Assembly (NCBI RefSeq): GCF_028561335.1
Contig: NZ_JAQQTG010000016.1
Location: forward strand, 5,704-69,703
Direction of reading: 5' to 3'
DNA from: Aequorivita todarodis
Lineage (GTDB): Bacteria > Bacteroidota > Bacteroidia > Flavobacteriales > Flavobacteriaceae
Length of the DNA: 64,000 nucleotides
In this document: piece by piece, positions 41,317 to 49,704 of the stretch
Layout: each line of letters opens with the position of its first letter
How positions within the stretch are numbered: position 1 is the first letter of the stretch
Program-made: the position numbers and the translations under genes
Notes under the pieces: model-generated
What the model was told of the DNA's origin: nothing
Database searches by the model: none
What the model saw: only the letters and a program-made list of their open reading frames with translations

Positions 41317-42858
41317 ATGTATAGGTTTTGTACAATACTGCTGCTGCTACTTTCGAGTGTCTCCATATCACAGGAAGGTAATATCTCAGGTCTTTTGGCC
41401 CAGGCGGAAGATGTGCTTTATTCAGACCCGCAGGAAGCAATCCGTATTGCGGAATACATTTCGGAAAAATCGGACCAACCGGCAGAATTGCTGCAGGCGG
41501 CCTATCTTCTTACCCGCGGTTTTTATATAGAGGGAAAGTATAACCAAGCCTTAAAAATTGGGATGAAATTTTCCGAGGAAGAATTGAAAAGTGATCTTGG
41601 CACACAAATTCAACTTAATATTCTTCTTTCAAAATTACTTAAGGATCTTGAAATTAATTCGCTTGCCGTAAAATATAGCGATAAGGCAAAAAACTCATTG
41701 AAAGCAGACACCGATAGCGATACCCAAAATTGGGTAACGGGCAAGATTATTCAATATGGTTTAGAAAAAAACCAAAAGGACAGTCTTCCGGACCTCGACC
41801 AATTTTATAGTGCAAAAAGCAAATTCAATAAAATCACTTCTTCGCAAATTCCGTTTCAAATTGGAAATATTGACCTCGATTTGGCCGAAATGCACCTTCG
41901 TGAATCTCAGTTGGATTCAGCAGAAGTCTATCTGTCAAGTGCATTCCGCGAAAGCAAAAAAGAGAAATCGGGCAATTATCTGGAAATGAAAACACTTATC
42001 AAATACGGTGAGTTTCTCTTTCTGAAGAACGCGCATGCCGCAGCTATTGACACGTTGAACGCCGCGATGCTACTCGCCCAAAAATTCAGCAATCTTCCCG
42101 AACAAAATAAGGTTGCGCAAGCTATTTCGGAAAATTATTTGGCCCTAAACAATTTAGAAGAATTCAACAATTACAATCAAAGAGCCGATGAAATAAACAC
42201 CGCGGTGGGCGATGCCGAAAATGATGCGGTAAATACGGCATATAATATTTTTAACCGTAATGAAACCGAAAGATTCAGCTTGTTTCGTGCCAATGCGAGA
42301 TGGCATCTGTTAATTCTGGGCGGAATCCTATTGCTGCTATTGCTCTTTTGGGGATTCACAAAACTGAGGTATCGAGCCCGGATAAACCAGTACCGAAAAT
42401 TTATAGGGTATTTGGAAAAAAGGAAAGAACCAAGTAAACTCCCTGCCCTGCCCAAAATTGATACCTCAAAAACCCTGAACATTCCCAAAGAGACGGAAGA
42501 ACAATTGTTGGTGAAATTGGAAGAGTTTGAAAATTCATTGGATTTTATCAATAAGGAAATTTCGCTTTCGCGGATGGCACTTCAGTTTGAAACCAACACC
42601 AAATACCTGTCTGAACTGATAAACGCCCACAAGCAAAAAAATTTTAATACGTATATCAACGAGTTGCGGATCAATTACATAACGGACAAGCTGAAGAACG
42701 ATCCCCAATATTTACAGTACAAAATAAGCTATTTGGCCGAAGAAAGTGGGTTTTCGTCCCACAGCGTTTTTGCCACGATATTCAAATCGGTTACCGGAAT
42801 TTCGCCCACTACCTTTATAGACATATTGCAAAACAAACAAGAAAGCCCCGCGGCTTAG
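41317..42858 (+). CDS. Membrane-bound TPR-AraC transcriptional regulator, cassette 2
   Basis: 513 residues, paralogue of 35499. Signal peptide (FCTILLLLLSSVSIS), periplasmic TPR-like helices, one transmembrane helix (WHLLILGGILLLLLLFWGF, near 330-350), a linker and a C-terminal AraC HTH (LSRMALQFETNTKYLSELIN, YLAEESGFSSHSVFATIFKS). The HTH halves of the two regulators are nearly identical along the second helix-turn-helix, while the periplasmic halves differ much more. They therefore probably read similar DNA sites but different signals. The partner gene follows after 10 bp. The regulator is separated from cassette 1 only by terminators. Confidence 0.88.
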   Translation: MYRFCTILLLLLSSVSISQEGNISGLLAQAEDVLYSDPQEAIRIAEYISEKSDQPAELLQAAYLLTRGFYIEGKYNQALKIGMKFSEEELKSDLGTQIQLNILLSKLLKDLEINSLAVKYSDKAKNSLKADTDSDTQNWVTGKIIQYGLEKNQKDSLPDLDQFYSAKSKFNKITSSQIPFQIGNIDLDLAEMHLRESQLDSAEVYLSSAFRESKKEKSGNYLEMKTLIKYGEFLFLKNAHAAAIDTLNAAMLLAQKFSNLPEQNKVAQAISENYLALNNLEEFNNYNQRADEINTAVGDAENDAVNTAYNIFNRNETERFSLFRANARWHLLILGGILLLLLLFWGFTKLRYRARINQYRKFIGYLEKRKEPSKLPALPKIDTSKTLNIPKETEEQLLVKLEEFENSLDFINKEISLSRMALQFETNTKYLSELINAHKQKNFNTYINELRINYITDKLKNDPQYLQYKISYLAEESGFSSHSVFATIFKSVTGISPTTFIDILQNKQESPAA

Positions 42859-42868
42859 AATCTTAAAG

Positions 42869-43996
42869 ATGAAAAGAATAATTACATATAATTTCTATTT
42901 CTTGATTGGAAGTTTTATCCTTTTCACCCAAGTGCTTTCGGCCCAACAAAACGCAGACAGCATTATTGATTTTGCAACGAACCAAATATACGAAAACCCG
43001 AACCTGGCCATTGAAACCGCGCAAGCGTTATTTGATGCCGGCGAATCCACAACCGACATTAAAGTGCGTGCGCTCATTATCATTTCCACGGCATATTCAT
43101 CAAAAAGGGAATACGAAAAGTCGTTGGAATATTCCCGTGCTGCTATGGATATGTTGCCAAAAATCCAAAATATAGAGCTGAAGATAAGGCTGCTTAACCG
43201 GGTGGGCGGCCAGTACCAGGAATTAAATGTTTACGATAAAGCGTTGACCTATTTAGACGAAGCCTATAAATTGCTCGAATCCCTTTCGGAAAGCACTTAT
43301 AAATCGGAAGCTATGGGTTTCAACAATTTGGTGCGTGGGTTTATTTATAGAGAGCAGATGAGTTGCGACACAGCACTGGATTATTTTAACAGCGCTATTG
43401 AAGCCTATCAAAAAATATCGCCCGAGGTAAATAAAAACTCAAACTTGAGCATTGCGTACTACAACAAGGGAAACTGCTTAATTACTACAAACAAAATAGA
43501 CGATGCGGAAGCTAGTTTTCTGCAAGCAATAGCCTATGCGAAAAAAAACAATGCCAAAAGCCTGATAGCCTTTGCCCAAAAGGGACTTGCGGGGGTTTAT
43601 ACCTTAAAGGGCGACAACCTTAAAGCCATCAACCTGCTCGAAGAGGCACTTCAAAATTCGGAAGAAGTTGGGGATAAGATTCTAAATAGATCCATTTATC
43701 GCGCATTGGCCGAAAACTATTTAGCCGAAAATGATTTAAAAAACTATATCCTATACCGCGACAAAAACCTATCCATCCACAACGAAATAACAAAAACGGA
43801 ACGGAAAACCATAGACAATTCCATCCAAAGTATAATGGAAGCAAACTCCAGAAAAGTTGAGGATTTTAAAAACAGGAACCAACTATTTCAGGCTATCTTG
43901 GTGCTGCTTATACTTGCAGTAATTGCATTCTTGGTCCGTTTGATCCTTTCTTCTGAAAAGACCCTCAAATCGCTCAAAAAGGAATTAAAGTTTTAA
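42869..43996 (+). CDS. TPR protein with C-terminal membrane anchor, cassette 2
   Basis: 375 residues, paralogue of 37042. Signal peptide (FLIGSFILFTQVLSAQ), tandem TPRs (SSKREYEKSLEYSRAAMDM, LNVYDKALTYLDEAYKLLE, CDTALDYFNSAIEAYQK), a C-terminal helix (LFQAILVLLILAVIAFLVRL) and a Lys-rich cytosolic tail. The layout and several TPR motifs match its cassette 1 counterpart one for one. It probably complexes with the regulator just upstream in the periplasm. No enzymatic motif. Confidence 0.82.
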   Translation: MKRIITYNFYFLIGSFILFTQVLSAQQNADSIIDFATNQIYENPNLAIETAQALFDAGESTTDIKVRALIIISTAYSSKREYEKSLEYSRAAMDMLPKIQNIELKIRLLNRVGGQYQELNVYDKALTYLDEAYKLLESLSESTYKSEAMGFNNLVRGFIYREQMSCDTALDYFNSAIEAYQKISPEVNKNSNLSIAYYNKGNCLITTNKIDDAEASFLQAIAYAKKNNAKSLIAFAQKGLAGVYTLKGDNLKAINLLEEALQNSEEVGDKILNRSIYRALAENYLAENDLKNYILYRDKNLSIHNEITKTERKTIDNSIQSIMEANSRKVEDFKNRNQLFQAILVLLILAVIAFLVRLILSSEKTLKSLKKELKF

Positions 43997-44086
43997 TTTT
44001 TTCAGAAATAGTACATATACCGTCTTTACATTATTTATTTTTAAACTCGTTGACTATCAAGTATTTGCACTTTTATTATTTGAGAA

Positions 44087-44142
44087 ATTCCGAATTCTGA
44101 AAGCCTATTCCTTTTATTAGCGGAGTAAATAATTTACTTTCG
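44087..44142 (+). promoter_or_regulatory. Conserved upstream element of cassette 2 secreted gene
   Basis: CGAATT (from 44091), 12 bp, TCCTTTTATTA (from 44109), then TACTTTCG (44135-44142), 37 bp before the ATG. The CGAATT-to-TCC distance (18 bp) and the TCC-to-TACTTT distance (26 bp) are the same as in cassette 1. Confidence 0.65.
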
Positions 44143-44179
44143 GACCATCAAAACTAAATCTATTTAAAAACAATTAACA

Positions 44180-45475
44180 ATGAAAAAAATTACCTTTTTA
44201 GCAAAAAGCATCTTCGCGCTGTGCTTCTTTATGGGAGTAGCTTCTGTGGAGGCGCAGGTAGAATTCAAATTGCAGACGGAAATGTTCACGCGCTTCAGCG
44301 ATGTGAATGATAACGGCCAAGGCGTTACTACGAGCCAATATTACGATTTTGCAACCAATGTACTTACCGATATGGAACCCGAAGCTACGGGTCTTTCCTC
44401 CATAAACAACAATGGCGATGTTTCGGGCCAAATGTATTATGACGAGCCAAATGGCATTATGCAGCCCGCGGTCAAAAAGAACGGAACTTGGACGCCAATT
44501 GGTTGGTTCCCAGCCTCAAATCCGGCAGAATCAGGCTTTACAACCTATGGTATTTCTCCAAACAGCAAATATGTAACCGGCCAAATGTCTATCGGTTGTT
44601 GTGATTTTGGTACTTTTTTATACGATACCGATACAGGAGAACTATTTGACGTTTTTGACCCTAACGGCGAAACTTTGACCGGATATGCGGTGACCGACGA
44701 TGGTACTATGGGCGGTTGGTTGGATCAGCCAAATGGCGGGGGAACTTTAAGGGTACCTGCCTTTTTCAATAAAGACGGCGACATCACTTTAATCCCCGAC
44801 GGACAGTTGCCAACTTTTAGTGTCAATGCTATTGTCGATATAAACAGCTCCAATGTGATGGTTGGCGATTTTGATGGCCAGCCTTTTATTTATGATGCGA
44901 ATACCGCTACGTTTACAACCTTCGATACTCCCGAAGGCAATAACGGTACTTTTACGAGCATTTCAGACAATGGCATCGTAGTAGGTTATGAAGATGTTGA
45001 TTTTCAAGTAAGGGAAGCAATAATCTACCATCCCGATTTAGGGCCTCAACCGCTATTTTTAAAAGATGTCCTTTCCGATTTGGGGATAACCATTGGCACA
45101 GCCGATGGTAGGTTGGGAACAGCTTACAAAATATCTGACAATGGAAACTATGTTGCGGGATGGGTAAATGGCCCACCGGTATTCGCCCAAGGTTGGATGG
45201 CTTATTTGGACGATAGTATAATTTTGGGCACACAGGATATTTCGCAAAACACCGTGTCTTTCTATCCAAACCCCGTTGAAAATACACTTCATTTAAACTC
45301 AAAAGAGGCGATTGATGCTGTAAGCGTTTACACGATTACGGGACAAATGGTTTCCAATGTAACCTTCAATGAAACCCGAACTGAATTGAATCTTTCAAGC
45401 TTGGCCAGCGGCGTTTACCTTGTGAAGGTAACCAGCAATGGCAGTGTGGAAAATTTAAAAGTGGTGAAACAATAA
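44180..45475 (+). CDS. T9SS-secreted HAF-repeat protein, cassette 2
   Basis: 431 residues. Signal peptide (SIFALCFFMGVASVEAQ), then HAF-type repeats with the pattern xDNGxxxG (FSDVNDNGQGVTTSQ, SSINNNGDVSGQMY, AVTDDGTMGGWLDQ, SISDNGIVVGYEDV, KISDNGNYVAGWVN) over ~25-340, and a T9SS type A sorting domain (VSFYPNPVENTLHLN...LKVVKQ). HAF repeats probably form a beta-propeller. It is a shorter counterpart of the 38364 protein, sharing signal, HAF and sorting parts but lacking the YCF48-like propeller and PPC domain. Same upstream element and same terminator type as that gene. Confidence 0.85.
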   Translation: MKKITFLAKSIFALCFFMGVASVEAQVEFKLQTEMFTRFSDVNDNGQGVTTSQYYDFATNVLTDMEPEATGLSSINNNGDVSGQMYYDEPNGIMQPAVKKNGTWTPIGWFPASNPAESGFTTYGISPNSKYVTGQMSIGCCDFGTFLYDTDTGELFDVFDPNGETLTGYAVTDDGTMGGWLDQPNGGGTLRVPAFFNKDGDITLIPDGQLPTFSVNAIVDINSSNVMVGDFDGQPFIYDANTATFTTFDTPEGNNGTFTSISDNGIVVGYEDVDFQVREAIIYHPDLGPQPLFLKDVLSDLGITIGTADGRLGTAYKISDNGNYVAGWVNGPPVFAQGWMAYLDDSIILGTQDISQNTVSFYPNPVENTLHLNSKEAIDAVSVYTITGQMVSNVTFNETRTELNLSSLASGVYLVKVTSNGSVENLKVVKQ

Positions 45476-45509
45476 GCAGACTCCCTAATTCTGAGCACAA
45501 CCGTGCTGG

Positions 45510-45541
45510 CCCCTTTTCATTTTTTGGAAAGGGGTTTTTTT
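45510..45541 (+). terminator. Terminator after cassette 2 (CCCCTTTTC type)
   Basis: CCCCTTTTC pairs with GGAAAGGGG, then seven T residues; near-identical to the hairpin at 41176. A small TTCATTGCTAATGAA inverted repeat follows at about 45575-45589. Confidence 0.8.
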
Positions 45542-45600
45542 GTGCTGCAAGGCTTTATTGCGAGGCGTGAAGCCGTTCATTGCTAATGAAGTGAAGCCAA

Positions 45601-47085
45601 TCACTGAAGCGAAACATTGCTATAAGTAGAATTGATTGTAATGGTTTTATTGGAACTATTGTTTTGGTTATATCCCTTCACCAAAATCCTGTCCGCACTT
45701 TTGGATTCCTTTAGTTGAAGTGATTTTGGATATTTAAGGGTAGATTTCCTTCCGTTGAAATAAAATGAAAACGCACCCACTGGCGCTTTCACTTGGGCGT
45801 CGGTATTTTCCAGATTAATGTCTATAGTTTCAAAATCATTTGAAATTTTAGCGATGCTCAAATCTCCGAAAGAACCGGAAAGGAAGGCCTGGTTTGTAAC
45901 ATTGCCAATACGCACATCGCTGGAGTTGGCTTGCAGGTTTATATTTTGAACATTATCAATGGAACATTGATCCACAAACTTCAGGTTCAGCATACCTTGT
46001 TTCCAGGTATTTACCTGCACGGAAGCATAGGAAGCATTGATGGAGGTCTGTCCTCCATCAATGCTGTTTGCCTTAAAAGGCGTATAATCCAAATTGGCCT
46101 TCACGTTGTTTACATCTGCCATTTTTAAATTGCCGTGGCGAATGTTAACGTTGGTTTTCGCGTTTTTTGGCAGTCGGATGATGATTGTTTTTTTAGCATT
46201 CCCACTGCCCATACTACCTCCATCTCTTTGAATAACAATGGAAGAGCCGTTTTCTTTCTCATAATTCCTTTCTATTTCATTTGCCCAAGCTTCCATTCTT
46301 TTTCCGTATTCCTCGCCCCAAGCTTCCATACGTTCCCCATAAGCTTCCATCCGTTTTTCGTAGGCATCCATGCGCTTGTCTTTTGCTTCTTGTAACGCTT
46401 CATCTCTTTTTTCTTGGGCTTCCCGCCTTTTGCCATTGGCCGCTTTCATTGCTTCGTGCCTTCTTTCCTGAGCCTCCCTCCGTGCTTCGTTACGACTTTG
46501 GTCACGCTTGGCAACACTGTCAAAACGCTGGCCCCAAGCCTCCATCTTTTCTTCAAAGTCTTTGCCGAATCTCTTGTCCATTTCGGCTTCAAACTTTTTC
46601 ATATAGCCTTTTTCATCTTTTTGATAAGCCTCATAATCAAACTGAATATTGCCGAGATCCTCAAACAGACCCTCCGGAAGTGGCGGCACCTGAATGTTTT
46701 GGATCATTGGCAGGACCATATTCTCCATCAGCGGGCCTATAAAATCCATTGGGGGCATAGGGTCCATTGCAAAACCTTGGTTGCCAGCGTTAGAGGCTAT
46801 GCTCACTTTTTTGCTGTTTCCGCTAATGTTCAGGTCCCAGTTTTTCATAAGCTGCTGCTTCTCTTTTTCTGAAAGTTTTTCGTCTTCAATATAGGCTTCC
46901 ACTTCCACTTTGTTTTTGTTCCAAGTTTCAAAAACGATGTTGGTATAGGAGGTATTCACTGATACTTCCACATCGTCCACAACGTTGAAACTTTCCACAC
47001 GATTTTTTTGTGAATAGCTTACGGCGCCAAGCAACAGGAGCAAAAAAACCGCTATTCTAAGTTTGTATCGTTTTAAATTCTTCAT
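45601..47085 (-). CDS. Exported protein with long charged coiled-coil and beta-sheet tail
   Basis: 494 residues. Signal peptide (IAVFLLLLLGAVSYSQ), an N-terminal part SFNVVDDVEVSVNTSYTNIV reminiscent of DUF4097-type beta-helical proteins, then ~160-275 a strongly charged helical stretch with near repeats of (K/E)RMEAYGERMEAWG and RREAQEKRDEAL. From ~290 comes a beta-rich C-terminal half (NVRHGNLKMADV-like, QVNTWKQGMLNLKFVDQ). The gene overlaps the anti-sigma-like gene by 29 bp and is the last of the ECF operon, so it is probably the output or sensory partner of that system. I do not recognise a catalytic motif. Confidence 0.75.
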   Translation of the reverse strand: MKNLKRYKLRIAVFLLLLLGAVSYSQKNRVESFNVVDDVEVSVNTSYTNIVFETWNKNKVEVEAYIEDEKLSEKEKQQLMKNWDLNISGNSKKVSIASNAGNQGFAMDPMPPMDFIGPLMENMVLPMIQNIQVPPLPEGLFEDLGNIQFDYEAYQKDEKGYMKKFEAEMDKRFGKDFEEKMEAWGQRFDSVAKRDQSRNEARREAQERRHEAMKAANGKRREAQEKRDEALQEAKDKRMDAYEKRMEAYGERMEAWGEEYGKRMEAWANEIERNYEKENGSSIVIQRDGGSMGSGNAKKTIIIRLPKNAKTNVNIRHGNLKMADVNNVKANLDYTPFKANSIDGGQTSINASYASVQVNTWKQGMLNLKFVDQCSIDNVQNINLQANSSDVRIGNVTNQAFLSGSFGDLSIAKISNDFETIDINLENTDAQVKAPVGAFSFYFNGRKSTLKYPKSLQLKESKSADRILVKGYNQNNSSNKTITINSTYSNVSLQ

Positions 47086-47698
47086 TGTTTTGGGTTTTAA
47101 GTTCTTTTAATTTGTTTTTAAGTTTGAACAGCAAATCCAAACGTATTTTCAAATTTTCGATCAGTGCGGTTACGGTGGCTTCGGTAGGCCCAACTTTGCT
47201 GAGTTCAATATTTAAAGCGGTGTATTCCTTGTCCAGTTCTGCAAGCCTTTGCATATAGCCATCAACCAGCTCTTTGTTTTCCTCCGTTATTTTTAAGGAG
47301 GCCAATTGCACGTTGATTCCCGTCATATAATAATCCTGCAATTTTTTTAGTTCCGGTGAAATATCGGCCAACGTAAGTTGGGGCGTATCGGTTTGCGTAC
47401 CGTTTTCAGCATTCGTATCAACCACGGATTTTGCAGGATCCTTCGGCATGTTTCCTGCTGTCTTTGAGAGTTGTTGGTATCCAACAACGCTTACCGCAAG
47501 CAATACGATTGCCACAGCTGCAATTTTCAGCCACAGGAATGAAGTGCTTTTTTCCTGCCTGCCAGCAGGCACGGCTTCAGAAATGGTTTCAGAAAAAGCG
47601 GCGTCCAGTCTCGATGCAAACCGTGCTTTGTGGCCCTTTGGTGGCTCCACAGGTTCCGGCGTGTAGTTCTCAAACATTTTTTTAATATCCCGTGCCAT
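47057..47698 (-). CDS. Single-pass membrane protein, probable anti-sigma factor
   Basis: 213 residues. A ~60-residue cytosolic N-terminus (IKKMFENYTPEPVEPPKGHK...), one transmembrane helix (FLWLKIAAVAIVLLAVSVVG) and a periplasmic helical part (SPELKKLQDYYMTGINVQLA, LKIRLDLLFKLKNKLKELK). There is no HCC zinc motif. It is encoded directly after an ECF sigma gene with a 17-bp overlap, the usual place of the anti-sigma factor, and it would hold the sigma factor at the membrane until a periplasmic signal arrives. The function rests on position and topology only. Confidence 0.75.
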   Translation of the reverse strand: MARDIKKMFENYTPEPVEPPKGHKARFASRLDAAFSETISEAVPAGRQEKSTSFLWLKIAAVAIVLLAVSVVGYQQLSKTAGNMPKDPAKSVVDTNAENGTQTDTPQLTLADISPELKKLQDYYMTGINVQLASLKITEENKELVDGYMQRLAELDKEYTALNIELSKVGPTEATVTALIENLKIRLDLLFKLKNKLKELKTQNNEEFKTIQT

Positions 47699-48254
47699 AG
47701 CGCAAGTGTTTTAGTTTTTCCTTCAATTTCATTTTACCTCGATGCAGGTAAGTCCGGGAAGCATTTTCAGAAATCTGCAGTATTTCTGAAATTTCCTGAT
47801 GGTCATACCCTTCAATCAAAAATAATTTTACCGTGGTTCTATAATTGTCCGGCAATTCTTCAATGGCAGCCAAAACTTCCGAAACCGTCGTTTCATCAGC
47901 GATGGACCAATCCTCCTCCGTTTGGACAATTGTAAAAACTTCCTCATTTATAGATTCTGTTTCAAGTTTTCGTGCCTTGATGGCATCTAAGCAAGTATTG
48001 ATAACAATCCTTTTCAACCAAGCCCCAAAAGTGACGTCTCCTTTAAACTGGCCTAGTTTTTTAAAAGCCTTAATAAAGGCTTCCTGCATCGCGTCTTCCG
48101 CCGCCGCGGTGTCCTTTAAATACCTTTGGGCTATTGCAAACATACCGTCGCAATATTTTCCATAGAGCATCATTTGTGCCTTTTGGTTGCACTGTTTGCA
48201 TTGCTCGATAAGTAATGAATCGGACAAATTTGAAGTTTTTTGGTTGCTGTTCAT
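47682..48254 (-). CDS. ECF-family RNA polymerase sigma factor
   Basis: 190 residues. Region 2: YCDGMFAIAQRYLKDTAAAE, then DAMQEAFIKAFKKLGQFKG and FGAWLKRIVINTCLDAIKAR. Region 4: LPDNYRTTVKLFLIEGYDHQ, then EISEILQISENASRTYLHRG. These are the standard sigma2 and sigma4 regions of extracytoplasmic-function factors; regions 1 and 3 are missing as usual. It heads a three-gene minus-strand operon with a membrane anti-sigma-like protein and an exported coiled-coil protein, both overlapping. Upstream lies a 352-bp gap shared with a divergent DUF2383 gene. Confidence 0.93.
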   Translation of the reverse strand: MNSNQKTSNLSDSLLIEQCKQCNQKAQMMLYGKYCDGMFAIAQRYLKDTAAAEDAMQEAFIKAFKKLGQFKGDVTFGAWLKRIVINTCLDAIKARKLETESINEEVFTIVQTEEDWSIADETTVSEVLAAIEELPDNYRTTVKLFLIEGYDHQEISEILQISENASRTYLHRGKMKLKEKLKHLRYGTGY

Positions 48255-48560
48255 CTAAAGGACGACAAAAGAATCTAGTTGTTGCAGATTTTCACTTTTT
48301 TTATTGGATGGTTTGTAAAAAACCAACCAAACGAGGTTGTTCAGCCGGGAAAACTGCCTTTAATCTTTTTATATTGTTTTTAAAACCTTGATTTTAAAAT
48401 TTTCGTATCTTGGTCAGATAAATCCAATGTCGGCTTTATAAAAGTTTTCGGCTATTTATCTCCCCTCTATTGATTTTGGCATAAAAAATGCCATAACTTA
48501 TTGATTTTAGTTTTTAATTCCCTGTTAGTTAAAATTTTAAAAAAAACACAAGAACGGACT
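48255..48560. other. Non-coding interval between the ECF operon and the DUF2383 gene
   Basis: AT-rich. It contains a GGTTTGTAAAAAACCAACC hairpin (48309-48327) and GGCATAAAAAATGCC (48479-48493). No gene or further repeat family is apparent. The sigma gene's promoter should lie here but was not identified. Confidence 0.5.
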
Positions 48561-48590
48561 TTGAACGAGTCCATATTTAAACTAACTTTG
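48561..48590 (+). promoter_or_regulatory. Promoter of the DUF2383 gene
   Basis: TTG (48561-48563), 19 bp, TAACTTTG (48583-48590), an exact match to the Bacteroidota pattern, 16 bp before the ATG. Confidence 0.75.
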
Positions 48591-48606
48591 ATAAAACTGT
48601 ACTATT

Positions 48607-49128
48607 ATGAAAAAGAACTACGCAGATTTTGACAAACTAAACCGCTTGCTGGTGGCTTGTTTTGAAGCGGAAAAATTGTATTACAATGCTGCTCAAGACG
48701 CCCAGACTACAGATTTAAAACGGTTTTTGAACTATATGGCCGTTGAAAGAAACAGAATGAGCCATGACATTTCCAACGAACTTCACTCGCGAGATATTGA
48801 ACCGCTGAAGGAAGATGCCGAAAAGGGGAATATTGGCCGTACTTGGCAAGAAATAAAGGAAGCCCTGGAGCACTTTGACGCCGAAGCTATCGTGAACTCC
48901 TGCATAAGCCGCGACCGGAACAACATTAAAAGATATGATGAGCTTTTGGAACGCAAGGAGTTGCCCGACGGCATCCTTGAACTTTTGGAAAAGCAAAAGT
49001 ATCAGTTGGAATGGTATATAAAACAAGCTTCGCAACAACCTAAGAAAAGTCCTTTTGTGGAAGAAAAGAAAGAAGAACCCGCAAAAGAGGATGAAAGAGG
49101 CAAAGTGATAAACTTGAAAGCGATGTAA
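48607..49128 (+). CDS. PA2169/DUF2383 family four-helix protein
   Basis: 173 residues. The first ~145 form four amphipathic helices (FDKLNRLLVACFEAEKLYYN, FLNYMAVERNRMSHDISNEL, WQEIKEALEHFDAEAIVNSC, LELLEKQKYQLEWYIKQASQ) as in the ferritin-like DUF2383/PA2169 family. The C-terminus is a charged Lys/Glu tail. Family members have no firmly assigned function; some occur in stress regulons. It has a consensus promoter and a strong palindromic terminator, so it forms a single-gene unit. Confidence 0.8.
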   Translation: MKKNYADFDKLNRLLVACFEAEKLYYNAAQDAQTTDLKRFLNYMAVERNRMSHDISNELHSRDIEPLKEDAEKGNIGRTWQEIKEALEHFDAEAIVNSCISRDRNNIKRYDELLERKELPDGILELLEKQKYQLEWYIKQASQQPKKSPFVEEKKEEPAKEDERGKVINLKAM

Positions 49129-49134
49129 AACAAT

Positions 49135-49158
49135 AAAGCCCCGAACGTTCGGGGCTTT
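49135..49158. terminator. Perfect palindromic terminator (24 bp), convergent genes
   Basis: AAAGCCCCGAAC followed by its exact complement GTTCGGGGCTTT, placed between the convergent DUF2383 and ohr genes; likely bidirectional. Confidence 0.88.
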
Positions 49159-49181
49159 GTTATATATAGCGATATTCGATT

Positions 49182-49610
49182 TTATTCATCCAAAAGCAAA
49201 TTCAAGGTAACCGTAATATTATCGCGCGTAGCTCTGGAATACGGGCACACTTCGTGGGCCTTATTTACCAATTGCTCCCCGGTTTCAATATCCACTCCCG
49301 GCAGGTAACAATCCAAAGTAGCCCGCAATTGTAACTCGCCATCTTTTGTTTTCCCTATTTCAATGTTTGCGGTAACGCTCATATCGTCGCCCAATTTTAT
49401 TTTTTTGCTTTCGGCCACCATTTGTACCGCGCCTCCAAAGCACGCCGCGTATGCGCTGCCAAAAAGTTGTTCGGGGTTGGTGCCTTTTCCACCCTTTCCT
49501 CCAAGACCTTGGGGAAGTGAAAGTTCCATATCTATTTTTCCGTCATCGGTGGTTACGTGGCCTTCCCTTCCGCCTATGGCTGTTGATGATGCTTCATATA
49601 ATGTTTTCAT
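49182..49610 (-). CDS. ohr: Organic hydroperoxide resistance protein (Ohr/OsmC family)
   Basis: 142 residues. YAACFGGAVQ with Cys57 and EVCPYSRATRDN with Cys122 are the two redox cysteines of Ohr peroxidases, and TNPEQLFGSAYAACF is the Ohr-type signature. The enzyme reduces organic and fatty-acid hydroperoxides with thiols, usually lipoyl groups, in the cytoplasm. Full length for the family. No regulator gene of the OhrR type is adjacent; it is divergent from meaB and convergent with the DUF2383 gene. Confidence 0.93.
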   Translation of the reverse strand: MKTLYEASSTAIGGREGHVTTDDGKIDMELSLPQGLGGKGGKGTNPEQLFGSAYAACFGGAVQMVAESKKIKLGDDMSVTANIEIGKTKDGELQLRATLDCYLPGVDIETGEQLVNKAHEVCPYSRATRDNITVTLNLLLDE

Positions 49611-49704
49611 TTTTTCAGAATTTTAAAATTATTAAATTTTCAAGATACAGTGTTAAACTCGTTTCTAAAAGAACAAATTCATAAAATTGTCCTAAATTCA
49701 CACT

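Noticed and set aside
46281-46872. Plus-strand frames of ~150 codons opposite the charged helical region of the 45601 gene
   Set aside because: They mirror the Glu/Arg/Met repeat codons; low-complexity Phe/Ser/His content marks them as shadows.
48309-48392. 27-codon plus-strand frame upstream of the DUF2383 gene
   Set aside because: Too short, not conserved-looking, and overlaps a hairpin.
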